From NCBI GenBank assembly GCA_039619475.1, contig CM077116.1:8480501-8544500 (forward strand): a stretch of 64,000 bases of DNA, read 5' to 3'. Source of the stretch: Icerya purchasi. Lineage: Eukaryota; Arthropoda; Insecta; Hemiptera; Monophlebidae. This document shows, in pieces, positions 46,211 through 57,751 of this stretch (positions are counted from its first letter, which is position 1; every line of letters begins with the position of its first letter). The notes beneath the pieces are model-generated. The model searched no databases, was not told the origin of the DNA, and saw only the letters and a list, made by a program, of their open reading frames with translations. A program made the position numbers and the translations under genes.

Positions 46211-47574
46211 CGAGCACTACAAGCAATAATAGACTGTCCCATCGACTACGCGGAATTTACGATTACGTCGTTGGTTACCATTTTTTTGCAATTTAAAGAT
46301 CTGGTTAATAGTTAAAATTATGGCTCTGTTTGAGCTTGAAAGAAACTGGTCTAATCGATTACTCGTGTATGTTATTATTTTTCTGTTAAAGCCATGATTC
46401 CAACTGATTAATAATGGTTACTTTTATTTTATATACTATATAGTAATTTTCTCATGATACTATAAATTAAGCGACGAATGTCAAATCGTTTTAATTTCAG
46501 AATTTTCATACGTACATTTTTATAATAAAGTAGCCCCTTCGTGTGCAATTGAAAAGATCAGGATCTGCAAAACGGAAAAAGAAAAAGATCAAATAATTCG
46601 TCCTCTTTCAATTTTCAGAAGGAAAATAATTTTCTCTTAACGGGCGAAACTTTTATGAACAATTTACAAGTGAATTTTGGTACTTACCGATTTATATGAC
46701 GGTATAAAACTTGTTCATTTGAGATCTAAGATCGAGAATTTTGGTTAATGATATTCGTGTGCAATTCTGAACGCGAAGTGACATGGTATAGAATTCGACT
46801 TGGACAATTTATTCACCCACCGGGAGTCGTAAAGATTGCAGAGACGCACTTAAATTCATCTCTAAAATTCGGAGCAAGCGTCTGCTAGAAAAGGAAATGA
46901 ATCAATAATGTTTCCCCATTCCTGCTACGCTGATGATGCAACTGCTGTCGTTGTGGTAATGCTTCCGGACTATCGCGATATTCATGTTGTCCGGGTGGCA
47001 GGTTGCTCACCAGCTGGTCAGACTAAGGTGACGGTTATTAGGGTTCCCTTCCTTAATTAGAATGTTGTTTGAAGTAACTTTGGACCGTTCCTGATAACCA
47101 CCGTAACTCTGGCTCATAAGCACCTTTTTGTACTACTATTGACGTCATAGCCAGTTATACCCGACGACATTATGAGCGTAATGTCTCCGCAGATGAGGTT
47201 CTGATGGCCTGTTACACTTGGCTGGATGGCTCTCAGTTCCCCTGCGATTAACTATGTGAAGACTTAGGTCAGATATTTGGTCGATGTTTTGGGAGCCGGA
47301 AAACTCACCGCGAGATCTTACATGCTAAAATAATCCGTATGTCCAAAATTGGTGTTTTTTTCACACACAGAACAAAATAATTTGATTTAGAAAAATGCTT
47401 TTTTTTTTTTTTCGCGTTATTATTTATTCAATTATATTGTAGGAGATACTGCTATATAAGTAATTTGTATAAATATAGATGTGGTGATAATTATGTAAAA
47501 GTATGAACTTTATTTTATTACATTTTAACGATTTTACAATTAAAGAAATAGCAATACACACTAAACACACATAC

Positions 47575-47576
47575 AC

Positions 47577-47618
<42 letters not shown>

Positions 47619-47646
47619 ATATATACGCGCCCGCGTGTGTGTTTGT
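47575..47646 (+). repeat. (TA)n-(TG)n microsatellite
   Basis: TA run followed by TG run and a CGCGCCCGCG-interrupted second TG run. The Ile/Tyr-rich frame across it is an artefact. Confidence 0.95.
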
Positions 47647-49029
47647 GTGTCATTTACAATTTGCGAAATTGCAATCGGTTTTTCAACATCCGATACTGGT
47701 CGAAATGTTTTAAGTCAATACACTTATGATTCACGTATATCTCGTTATAAAAGAGAAACACAGAATGTAAAATCTGAATTATTATTATTATGTTATATCG
47801 ATACGGATTCGATATGTTTAATCGATATCCGAGTTATAAATTAATTTACGTAATTCTTTACTCTGTTTCGGCTATCTCGGAGATCGTTCTTCGTTCACTT
47901 TCTTCTTGACGAATGCGTGCCGATTAAATCGAGCAGCAACGAGTGGCCAGAAGCTGACGTTATTTGAAGCAGTTATATTAAGAATTAAAATAAAAATGAG
48001 CCCCCATTTAGTCGATGTGTACCGGACTGTCGCTACATTACTACCGTATTTCGAACATTGATCTTTTGTATAATTTTGGTTTTTATCTGTTGAATGAAGT
48101 ACTCGTATTTTAATATCGCGTGTTTTTTTTTTGTTTTTTTCCCCCCGTTTTATCCTGATCTAACAATTTTACCGAATTGATCGTTTATTTTCGCAAAATA
48201 CACTGGAACCGGTAGTACCATTTGTTATGTTTATTGCGTATGCATTTGTATTCGTCATGAAGGTAAAAAAAAAAATTAAAAATCACGGAAAACCCCTAAT
48301 GCTCAAATAAAACAAAAAGAAGAGATTCCGACCGCGTTAAAACATTTTCGCGAACTATCCATAATAGGATACGAAGAATACACGTGCGAAATTAATTTGG
48401 ATGAATGCCAATTCAGGTTTTTCTGTTAAAATCCGTTTTTCGAAAAGCATGAAAATTCAGAAAAATATGAAGTAAATCCGTTTAAGAATAATTATTCAAA
48501 GGTATTCTGAAAGCAGATGTCAAAGATCATGGAAGAAAATAAACTAAAATTCAGAAAGTTCCACTATTTATTCGCATATAGTCATAAATATTTTACAAAT
48601 ACTATCAAATTTGCCAATGAAGCGGTAATAATTGTACCCACTGTCAGGGGTGCTTCAAAAGCTTGCTGACAAGGGAAAATATAAAATAAAAACGAAATGC
48701 ATGACAATCAACCGTGAAAATCAGCCTTGTACGAATCGAATAATTAACTAGAGTATAGAATAAGCAAAAGAGATGTTATAATCTTTGATTGGAAAGTTTA
48801 AAAGAAGGTACGAACGTTACCTGTGAAATACTGGATCCGTATATACATACATTAGAAAGAAAATGATGGAATAGCGGTCAATCACGTGTTATGGTCTAAA
48901 AGTAGTGCAATAAGCGGCAAGTGCTGCTAAATAAAGAGAGTCTCGCGGAATGCGCATTTATCAGAAAATTCTGAAAGCCTCTTTCTTTTCACGCAAAAAA
49001 ACTTACTAAAATTAGCGAACAAATAAGTA

Positions 49030-49224
49030 AAATGATTTTCGGTATAATAGAAGTTATAATTTTATGTAACGAATGTTATACTTTTTGTGTCGATGCCGAT
49101 AAGAATGACGTTGTAAATTTTGATCGTTTTATATAAAGTATAGAAGAGAAAGAGATAGAAATGTAAGCAAGAGGGGTCAAGGGGCAGAGCCTCTTGTGAG
49201 GCTAAAATGACCGAGTTATATATC

Positions 49225-49235
<11 letters not shown>
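49030..49235 (-). repeat. Dispersed repeat with stem-loop, copy B (inverted)
   Basis: Reverse complement of copy A at 43525-43730. Its hairpin (CAAGGGGCAGAGCCTCTTG, 49178-49196) keeps base pairing apart from one G-T wobble. It ends at a TA run leading into a (TG)n block. Confidence 0.85.
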
Positions 49236-49274
<39 letters not shown>

Positions 49275-49290
49275 CTGTATGTATGTATAT
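49222..49290 (+). repeat. (TA)n-(TG)n-(TATG)n microsatellite
   Basis: Begins exactly where the dispersed repeat copy B ends. Confidence 0.95.
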
Positions 49291-49294
49291 ATTG

Positions 49295-50340
49295 GGAAAA
49301 ACGTTTTCCATTCATTTTAAAATTTAACAAAACAGAAAAAAAGCACTTAAATGGTATAAAATTGTACAATTCAAATTATGTTCGTCATTTATTTAAATCA
49401 AAATTGTTTACATTTTTTCTAACTGATTTTAATTTTTTGAAAAATGTATGCTATATGTATAATATAATATACACGTGCAACTATATAAATATACATATTA
49501 TGTAACTGTAGACTAGTTCTAAAAATAAGCCAGAACAACAAGGGCTTAATTCGGTATTTCGAAAATGAGTCGCAGTCAGAAAGGCATTTTTCAAAAATTT
49601 CCCAAAATTGAGAAGAACAAGGATAATACTAATATACAGATATGGAAAGGAGCAGAGTAGAGAGAAGCGAAATGTAAGATATTTGGCAGAAAGTGGCGAC
49701 CATGGGTGACGGGAGGCGAAGAAGTTAATACGTATTCGAAGTTTGCCAAAATTGGTATTGTCGCTTTTATTCGACAAACCGGGTCGCGGCCCGGGCCAGC
49801 TGGATCTAAATCGAGCGTAAAGAAAAAATTGCTCGACTCACAGATGTCGCTTGCAAAAGTCTGTTAACAGCACCAGAGGCAAACAATAAATTCGATTATA
49901 CATACGTATATACAGTGAAATTCTTTTCTCCCTTACTCTCTCTCTCTCTCTCTGACTGTTCATTTCTTATATCGAATTCGTCGTCTCTTTCTTTCCTCCA
50001 TTTTTTTACAAAAATTCTTCCCCAAATAACAAAAAAAAAACCGCATTATATCCGATACCCTCCTCTTTTCCGCTAATTCCGCTTTTCTCGTTTAATAATG
50101 TGAAAGATTTCATGATTTAGTAGCTCTGGTTAATTATTAATAACAAATATTACGAAAAAACCTTTTATTAATATATTATACGTCCGTAGCACGCATCCAT
50201 TTTAATTCCCTTCGAAAGAGAGGTCATTTATTATTCGATGATCTATTCAGATTGTGAACTTTCTAGCGGAATAATATTTCAACCAGTTTTATATTAAAAA
50301 CTAAAAAGAAGAAGAAGAAGAAAAAAAAACGAATCTTTAT
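49295..50340. other. Unassigned sequence
   Basis: No gene supported. A (CT)n run lies at about 49934-49951 and GAAGAAGAAGAA near 50305-50322. The 98-codon frame at 49481-49777 (minus) has no recognised domain. Confidence 0.4.
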
Positions 50341-50347
50341 TAAAATA

Positions 50348-50400
50348 CTAGTGGTCATTGCCCTCTGCACGCTTTGCGTGCCAACCCTCGGATTGTAATT
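50348..50400 (-). mobile_element. Helitron 3' end
   Basis: On the minus strand a perfect hairpin GCACGC-AAA-GCGTGC (50381-50367) is followed by AGAGGGCAATGACCA and CTAG (50351-50348), then T. Hairpin plus CTAG|T is the standard Helitron 3' signature. The 5' TC end should lie at higher coordinates; I could not identify it, so the element length is unknown. Confidence 0.6.
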
Positions 50401-50968
50401 AGAAATTCCTTAAAAAAAGTGTTTATTTGCGAAACTTCTTCAAATAGAGAATATTACGAATTACTTTACTTTCTAGTTTACATTTAATTTTAATACCTAC
50501 CTATACATCTCGATGACTTCTAAAATATAGCGTTTCTAACGTAGCTGTCATATTCTTAATTAACTTTTAAAAAAGAGCTCCATTTAGGTAAAATTATACA
50601 CAATTGCGGGTATTTTTGTCGTCGCGATAGTTGCTGAAGAATTTGGCTTCCGTGATAGAAGTTTTGAGTTAGATTCTCGGCGATGACAGAAATTATTGCA
50701 AGAATTAAATTAACAATGGCAAATATGCATACCAGCATATGCGCGCCAGTAAGTATACAGACAGACACACTCGGGACTACATTTCTATATCGATGAATCA
50801 AACATCTACTAATCAATGCAAAGTGTAGTCTTGCATGTGTGTACATTCGCGTTTTGAATACTTATAACAATTGCCGTGAACACTATATGCCTGTGTCTGT
50901 ACAGCTAGAATATATAAATAGGTAGTTACGACGCTCGGAATCGAGCAGTACGACTTAAAAGTAATGAG

Positions 50969-51599
50969 CAGCGGCGGATCCCCCCCGGGATTGTGATAAG
51001 AGGCATCCCCCCCAAAAACCAGAGCTTCTATGAAAAAAATTTTATAACAGAGAAACTTAATTTATGCTATAAAAGATTTGTATGAATTTTACCTATGGAT
51101 TTTAATAACTAATATTTAATACTATTTTCTAGTAAAACTATTAATGTTCCTTTTTTATTCTATTTTGAACACAACTGTCGTCGATCTTTTGCCATTTTTA
51201 TTTATTTTTAATTTTTATTTTGTAATTTTAATTAAAAATAGAGTTCAGTGAGAAATATATATATTTAAATTTCCCCATGGGGACAAAGAATTCGGATCGG
51301 ATTACTAATACAAATAAAAAAGAAGTAAAGTCTGATTATTATCTTTCTTATTATTTCTAAACTACCATTTTAGCTAGAATTTTATAATTTCGTTTTATTT
51401 TTCACCTAAAAATGAAACTAAATTTAAATGAAAAATTGTAATAATTATGTATTTTTGAAAAATTTTTAAATTTCTATAAAGGTCGCTTTTGATTTTCTTT
51501 ATGAAACAAATGGTATTACTCAAATCTACTGCCTACAGTAGAAGATTTTACGTAATTATATTATTCCTCCCCCCAAATGTCCTTCTGCATCCGCTCCTG
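50969..51599. mobile_element. Possible hAT-like MITE, about 630 bp
   Basis: Left end CAGCGGCGGATCC followed by a C-run, and right end (reverse complement) CAGGAGCGGATGC followed by a G-run after TTT. These imperfect 13-bp inverted termini and adjacent C/G runs resemble hAT-type ends. Flanks GTAATGAG and AGATGAGT share ATGAG but do not give a clean 8-bp duplication. No transposase. Old copy, tentative. Confidence 0.45.
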
Positions 51600-51602
51600 A
51601 GA

Positions 51603-51725
51603 TGAGTGTATTTTATTTCGAGTATTTTCTGTAAAAAATTATTTTATATAGAGCGCCATATCTAGGTAAAATTATTATACACAATTAGGAGTATTTTATT
51701 TTGAGTATTTGATTGTAAAAAAATA
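51603..51725 (+). repeat. Short duplicated AT-rich block
   Basis: GTGTATTTTATTTCGAGTATTT (51606) and GAGTATTTTATTTTGAGTATT (51690) recur about 85 bp apart with TAAAAAATTATTTTA-like continuation. GAGCGCCATATCTAGG plus ACACAATT at 51652 also resembles 50574-50610. Confidence 0.55.
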
Positions 51726-51887
51726 TTTTAAAGATTAGAGAGATCTGTTTTTTCATAAAATACGATTATTATGTAATTTGAACGATCCGATCATTGTTCA
51801 GCAAATAAATTAGGAAGAGCTGTACATTTATCAACTATTGAAATGGCCAGTCACGTGAAAAATGTACGAATTTAAAGACAACGCAAA

Positions 51888-52088
51888 ATGGAAAAGAGAA
51901 ATAAAAAAACCAACTACTTACCAGGGGCTAAAAATATGTTCGGAAGAAATTGTTGCAAAGAATACAAGAGCGGTGTTTGCGCTAAATCGTCGTGTCGAAG
52001 AGTGCATGTTAATTTAATGACTGTCTCAAGCTGCATTGTGTTCATTTTATGGAAGCTCCGTCAGACTAAACCTTCGGAAAGGTCCTGA
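51888..52088 (+). other. Small frame with a muscleblind-spaced CCCH finger
   Basis: A 66-codon frame starting in fair context (AAATGGAAAAG). Residues about 24-41 read CKEYKSGVCAKSSCRRVH, that is C-x7-C-x4-C-x3-H, the exact spacing of the second zinc finger of muscleblind-type RNA-binding proteins (seen here; family spacing from general knowledge). No second finger is visible, and the C-terminal part is hydrophobic and unrelated. It could be an exon of a CCCH protein, a processed-pseudogene scrap or coincidence. No acceptor/donor pair that convinces me, although a TTTCAG-like acceptor could lie upstream. Confidence 0.3.
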
Positions 52089-52849
52089 AAAATGCAGATT
52101 CATTCCTTCCTACCAGTTCACCGTATCAGTTTCATATTATTCTTCTTTTTTTTCAATCTGGATGTTGACATTGTGATCGGGTACAATGAAAAATAGAGAA
52201 ACTAAAACTTGAAAAACTAAACTGGCCTTGATCTCGAGAAATAGAAAAGTAAACGTTAAACGGGGAAGAAATAAAAACTGATGCTGCGACTAAATCTGAT
52301 GTGCCAAAATATAACCGCTACTTCGAACGGAAACTTAGTAACTACCGCAAGAAAGATCGCATTTCCATGGAAAAACGATGGAAGCATTTGGAAATGAAGT
52401 TTTATGGGTAGGAGTCAAGAGGGGAATCCACGATTACGCCTTGCACGGCAGCACAGGCAACGAATTAACCAGGACCCTTTAAAACGTTACGATATAAACA
52501 GATTAATTTAGATGAAGCGAAATAAATAAAGAAGTCGTTTCCATAACAGTTGAAACGTACTTTTAAAATGGATAAATTTATATACGGTTTGTGCATAGAA
52601 AGAAGGATGACAATACACCACCGAATTCAGCAGTGCGAAAGGTGGAAGAATAGAAAAAAATAATTTTATTTGGACTAGCCGGGGAGAAAGCAGACTACCA
52701 TATATCTCAGAGTCATTACGAAGCAGCATTGTGGATTACAAAGCGGAAAACACAAAGTGACTGGCCGCTGCTTCGATCAGACTATTTAGGAACTAGCAAC
52801 AAAAAAAAAAAAGGAAAAAAAAATCGAGGTCGTTTCCAGTCTTTAGTTG

Positions 52850-54160
52850 GTACTTCCTAACCCGTCACAGAGCTCTGATCCTACATCTGGATACAACTTA
52901 TTCCTCAATTCTATTACGAAAATGCTCTCCCGTTCTCCTGCTCATCGATTGTCGTTGTTCAATAGAGTCATCTTCTGCTGCAATGCAACGTTGCATCTGA
53001 TCGCTACCTTCCGAGCAAAATGCTACACTTAAGAACTTCTTCACTCACAAACGAGCTAATGCAAACGCTAGATTTATTCTAAAATCCTCGAAGAAATCCT
53101 TCTCTTGGATAAATTGTTGCTCTTCCCTTTCAAAAACTGGCCGACTTACCCGCACATTTGGAAATTGGCTGGAGCCCATTGAGCGATTTATTTCTCCATA
53201 TTATGCTACACAAGTCCGCAATTGGTTTTAAATTTTACTATTGCTACTTTGTGCTCGATTTGGTGCTCCTAAGTCTTCCCTGTTCTTGCTGAGTGAAATA
53301 CGCCTCCTCTTTCTATTCGCCGACCTTATTTGTACTGTATCATTTCCTTTTTAAAAACGTCTACGGCTGTCGTTTTCGAGGCTTATCCCTTCTAATACAT
53401 CTCTATTTCAAAAAACTGCCGCTTTTAAGAAAATTTCTATTCTTTCACATGTTTCTTTGCGTCTATTATTTTTTCCTATAATTTCACTTTGTCGACCCTC
53501 CCGAAAATGCTCTACCTCTCTTGTACTTTCAAATTTCTTTCCACTGCAGTGTAGTCACGCAAGATTTTCGCAATGCTTTCCAGTTCCTTTTTCCCGCTTG
53601 TAAGATAATTTTTACAGATGGTTGAACGGAGTCTCTTTCACCTGCCTAACGAAAAATTTTCTAAATCTTTTTTTCTTTTTTCTGTACTTTATTACTGAAC
53701 TAATGGTGACCTTGTGTTTTATTGCCTGTATCTCCTCTCAACGTGTTTCTTTCCCAATTATATTTTATCATCTCCGACCCTACGGGCACTCTTCTCCCAT
53801 ATCCACTTCAGTGACTTAAATATCCTTCGCATACGTTCTCTTATCTACATTCTTATTCATTCGATTACTGGGCGCCTAAAGATGCGAAGTATAATAAAAT
53901 AGCGGATTTTTTGGCTTGCATTCCTTCTTTAACAAATTTTTACCAATCTATTCAATCGAGCCTTCTTGCCCTTCCCTGGTTTTCTAATTTTCCTTCACTG
54001 CGCCATTTCGTTGTCGTCCCAATTATTCGTTTATACTTCGTTATCTTCTTTTCGTTTTTAACATACTCCCAAATTGCCTCTTCATCCTAATTACAAACTT
54101 TTTTTTTTTTTTCGAATGTTCTTTCCTCTCGACTAAACGCGTCATTCTATATTCTAATTA
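52850..54160 (+). pseudogene. RNase H-type LINE remnant (RT N-terminus, RNase H, tail)
   Basis: Plus strand, many frameshifts. RANARFILKSSKKSFSWINC (about 53060-53120) plus SKTGRLTRTFGNWLEPIER is the region just before RT. The RT core is mostly deleted. FTDG (about 53617) starts an RNase H-like domain, continuing through ISSQR and HSSPISTSV. YWAPKDAKYNKIADFLACIPS (about 53865-53925) matches the WxPxHxGxxxNExADxLA block. LPWFSNFPSLRHFVVVPIIRL then parallels the tail at 5250-5730. Likely the same LINE family as the copies at 5.3 and 33.5 kb, and the longest of the three. Non-functional. Confidence 0.65.
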
Positions 54161-54600
54161 GCACTTCTTATGTCTAATCCTTTCCTTACTTGCCCGTTAT
54201 CATTTGACTCACTCTTCCCCTAATGTAAAAAAAGAAGCCTTTTAAAAACGATTTCTAATTTTAAAATAAACTTTTTAAAAAATAAATGGTTTTGTATTTT
54301 CAAATGATCGAAATAAGTACATTTGTACAATTCGTTATGTGATTAAAGTCACGATCATAAACATCTCTTACTATACTGTAACAGCTATTACGAACTTCGG
54401 TGTCATGCTGAAATAACGCGTTCGGCGATCGTATGATTGCATGAATCAGCACTCTAGAGACGTGAGCCTTTTTAATCCACATATATATGTATATATCTAT
54501 ATATTAAAAACGAATTAATCCCAAGTTTTTGGAATTTTTAATTTAGTTTCCCAGTTCAGATGTAATAGACGATGAGGCATATTTAAATTATATCGAAGGT

Positions 54601-54672
54601 TCTCATGTGGTCTAGTTGTTAGAATTCCTGGTTTTCAGCCAGGATGTCTGGGTTCGAATCCCGATATGTGAA
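54601..54672 (+). tRNA. tRNA-Glu (TTC anticodon), possibly decayed
   Basis: 72 nt, the usual length of tRNA-Glu. Acceptor stem TCTCATG/TATGTGA has one T-T mismatch and one G-T pair. Anticodon arm CCTGG-TTTTCAG-CCAGG gives anticodon TTC. D-arm GGTCTAGTTGTTAGA matches the A box, and T-arm CTGGG-TTCGAAT-CCCGA has an intact B box (GGTTCGAATCC) but one mismatch and one wobble. No CCA is encoded, as expected in eukaryotes. No T-run terminator follows within about 20 nt, and the acceptor mismatch hints at a pseudogene or tRNA-derived repeat; the fold is otherwise complete. Confidence 0.75.
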
Positions 54673-54679
54673 GCACAAT

Positions 54680-57600
54680 TTGTGTTGAATAGCCAGATGG
54701 TGAAAGGAAAAAAAAAATACATTGAATGCAAGTATCATAGTAATATAGAATACGCAGCAGCCTGCTACTTTACATCAAGTTTTTCGTTTGCAGTGAGATT
54801 TTAGTTTGCTAGTATTTTACACGGTTGTTCTCATTGTTCTTGAACACTTCCTTCACAACAATAGTTGAGTAAAATACGTTCTTTTTTACGCCGTGGACTC
54901 TACTTATGGCGTTGCTACTCTGGTGTACCGGATAATATTAAAGTCGCCGTAAGAAAAACAGTTTTATTCAAATACCCGTGGCTCCTCGAACGCACCAAGT
55001 ATTTCGCTCTAATTCCTTCTTAATCTTTTTCTACCTTTTCACAAATAACGGAATCGTAATAAGCGTTGAAGGAAGTGCGCTTTTAGTTGTACAAATTTTC
55101 AGGTAACCAATAATGAAAACAAATGATGAAACGCAGGGGACTTCGTTGTCGCTAAACAAAGGTGTGCTACAATGTTTCAAAATACTGTCGATCAGAATCC
55201 GTTTTAGTAGTAGGTACACAGTGATAATTTGAACCAATTGTTAATATCACAAGAAGTTGCTTTTCGAACGCATTTCTATTTAAGTATTCACGATTTTAGA
55301 CTTTCAAGATATTGTTAGATGCTTAAATATGCTTTTCTTCTGATATCTCAAAATGGTTTAATTGAAAAACAATATTTGCTGAGATGTGTAGACATCCTGC
55401 TCTTTAATGTGTGCCTTTTATCTCTTCCGTCTGCATTATTCCTGCTACATTGGTTCTCCCCTATTACCGTTATTTTACAACTATTTCCTTCTCCGTTTAA
55501 TTGTTTTTGAGCTTAGGTTTCTGGATAATTAGCCCCGAAATAAAAAATACTACGAAACTAATTATAATTTTCCTAGAAATTTTGACAACAATTACTGGCG
55601 GCGTAGGGCGCAAAGTTTTACATTTATTACACGGGTAAAACCATTTTTAAGAAATTCAACGAGTGAATTTCGATACCTTAGCACGCAAAAAATAATTACA
55701 TTTATTTTTCAAACTTTTAATTATTAAATATTTATTCGCGACTTATTTAATTTCTAAAACTTTTTATTTTTTCTTATGGTTCGCGTAGTTCGCGAATACC
55801 ACATTTGATTAATTTTATTCAGTTTAAAACATTCGAGAAAGAACAGAAGATAAATTTGCGTTTGGTTTTTTTATACTCCAAATTGTAAAATAAAATCCTC
55901 GCAGATATAATTATCACTAGAAGGACTGATATAAGTCTTCCTAAGAAAATTATTCCGATTGGTTTAAAAAAATAGACGGCCCGAAATTTGTGCCGCTATC
56001 TTTCAGGATATTTAGAATTTATTCGTTAAATATTGGATTTCATTCCGCTGTTGAACGATGCTTAGTCATAATATATATGCAAAATTGACTGCTACCCATT
56101 TTTGGACCTCAACTGAGAAGAATTTTCAGCAGTTTCTGATAGACGCAACAACAAGATGCTGCACAATCTCTGTTCATCAGCCTACAATTGGTTCTATATG
56201 TTAAAATATTTGTTTTTGGGTGGCTGCTACCCTAAGTTTACATTTGAACCAGCTAATTTTTTTTTACCTTTAATAAAGTCCGGCTGTCGCAACTTTTTGC
56301 TGAAGGTTACACTTCGACGTATTGTATAGTTCTACAGCATTAAGCTTAATAAACGGACTCTCAAGTTTATTCTATAAAAACTGTATCCCGAGTTTAACAA
56401 TTTTCAACGGTTTAGAGTAATTTTCCGCTCTATTTTATTATTTTAATAAATGTATTTTATAGTCGCATAGTGAAACTGCTGACGCATATTCGGATTACAT
56501 GTATTCTTTAGAACTCGAGTCTACTTTTGGAGCATATTTCACTAAAAGTAGTTCCTTTCGGATCGCATATAGTTGAACTTAATCAATCATCCCTTGACAT
56601 TTTCTTTCACTGCGTCATACTCCATTCCGGAATTTTACGGCAAGGTTTCCGCTTATAAAATAATACAATATCTGAAATTTCATATTTCGCCAAAGTAGCG
56701 TTACTACTTCTGAATTAACACTATCACGCACCGCATTCTAAAGATCAATAAATACTTCAATGAAGCAGAGAGATAGTTTTTTATATAATAATTCAAATTT
56801 CGGAAAATATTAAAACTATCTCTCTCGTTCTAGATACGTGCAAGTCTGAAATGTAATATGACCTTTAGAAAATTTACCCTGTATGACACAATCATTGCTC
56901 CAATTTGTTTTTAAAGTGCAGCAGTTCACCGACAAATGACAGCCAGTGTTACTGCGCGCTCTACAGTCTAGCGAATTTTTATTCGGCTTCAATATTCTGG
57001 TAGAATATTTTTGTACGGTGTTGTCACGGAATATAATTTCGAGTAAACGAAGTATTTAACAGAATTAGCATTTTTATATTAAACTGTAACAAACAAAAGT
57101 ATAACAAACTCGTTTAAATTCTATAAACGATTACTCTATATAGAAACGTTTTCTGGCATAGCTGTGCAGCTAAAATTTATAAAACAAAGCAAAGTATGTG
57201 ATCAGAACATAATTCTACATCACACTGAGGTCAATATAGAAAACGGAAGTATTTGTATAGTTCAAATTATAAAGTCGATATAAAGATCAACTACAGAACA
57301 TATGTGAAAAGTCGATTACATATATTAAAGGTGGGGAAATATTTACAATATAAAAAGCGGCAAAATGTTTACAAGATAAATAAACTTAACGGACATGTTA
57401 AGAACCGAGATAAAATATTCATTGAAAGGATATTAAAAATTTTAAAAAGAATATTTTACTAAAGGATTCTATCTTAGAATTATCGTTTACTTTCTCAGCT
57501 AATTTAGTGCTTCTGATAGCACGCGATTCTATTACAGGATTTCCGATGCGATCTGTTTAATTTTTATCGATTAATTTTCGATTTAAATATTATCAAACTT

Positions 57601-57740
57601 ACCGGATGTTCCGATAAAATCATTATTTCGTTGATTACGGGATACAATAACCACTAATGTTTGACAACGAGCGTTTAAATATCTCGATTTCGATCATTCC
57701 ATATTATCGATAGCAAACTTTATTCCATTTCTCACCTCTT
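54680..57740. other. About 3 kb without recognisable genes
   Basis: AT-rich; frames at 55319-55510 and 57253-57462 show no known domain. Contains a 14-bp perfect inverted repeat at 56767-56825 (separate entry). Nothing else supported. Confidence 0.45.
56767..56825. repeat. 14-bp perfect inverted repeat
   Basis: AGAGAGATAGTTTT (56767-56780) and AAAACTATCTCTCT (56812-56825) separated by 31 bp. Could be the collapsed termini of a small element or a hairpin; no target duplication seen. Confidence 0.8.
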
Positions 57741-57751
57741 TTTAAAGTAAT

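Larger units (their letters stand above)
45910..49020. other. Mostly unassigned, with tandem and simple repeats
   Basis: Contains the 40-bp tandem repeat at 46100 and the microsatellite at 47578. A patch at 46880-47330 has balanced composition and broken frames (HYERNVSADEVLMACYTW) that may be an old transposon coding remnant I cannot name. No gene supported. Confidence 0.4.

Noticed and set aside
49245..49505. 86-codon frame beginning with Cys/Val repeats
   Set aside because: Start lies in the TG microsatellite; the remainder is AT-rich without a domain.
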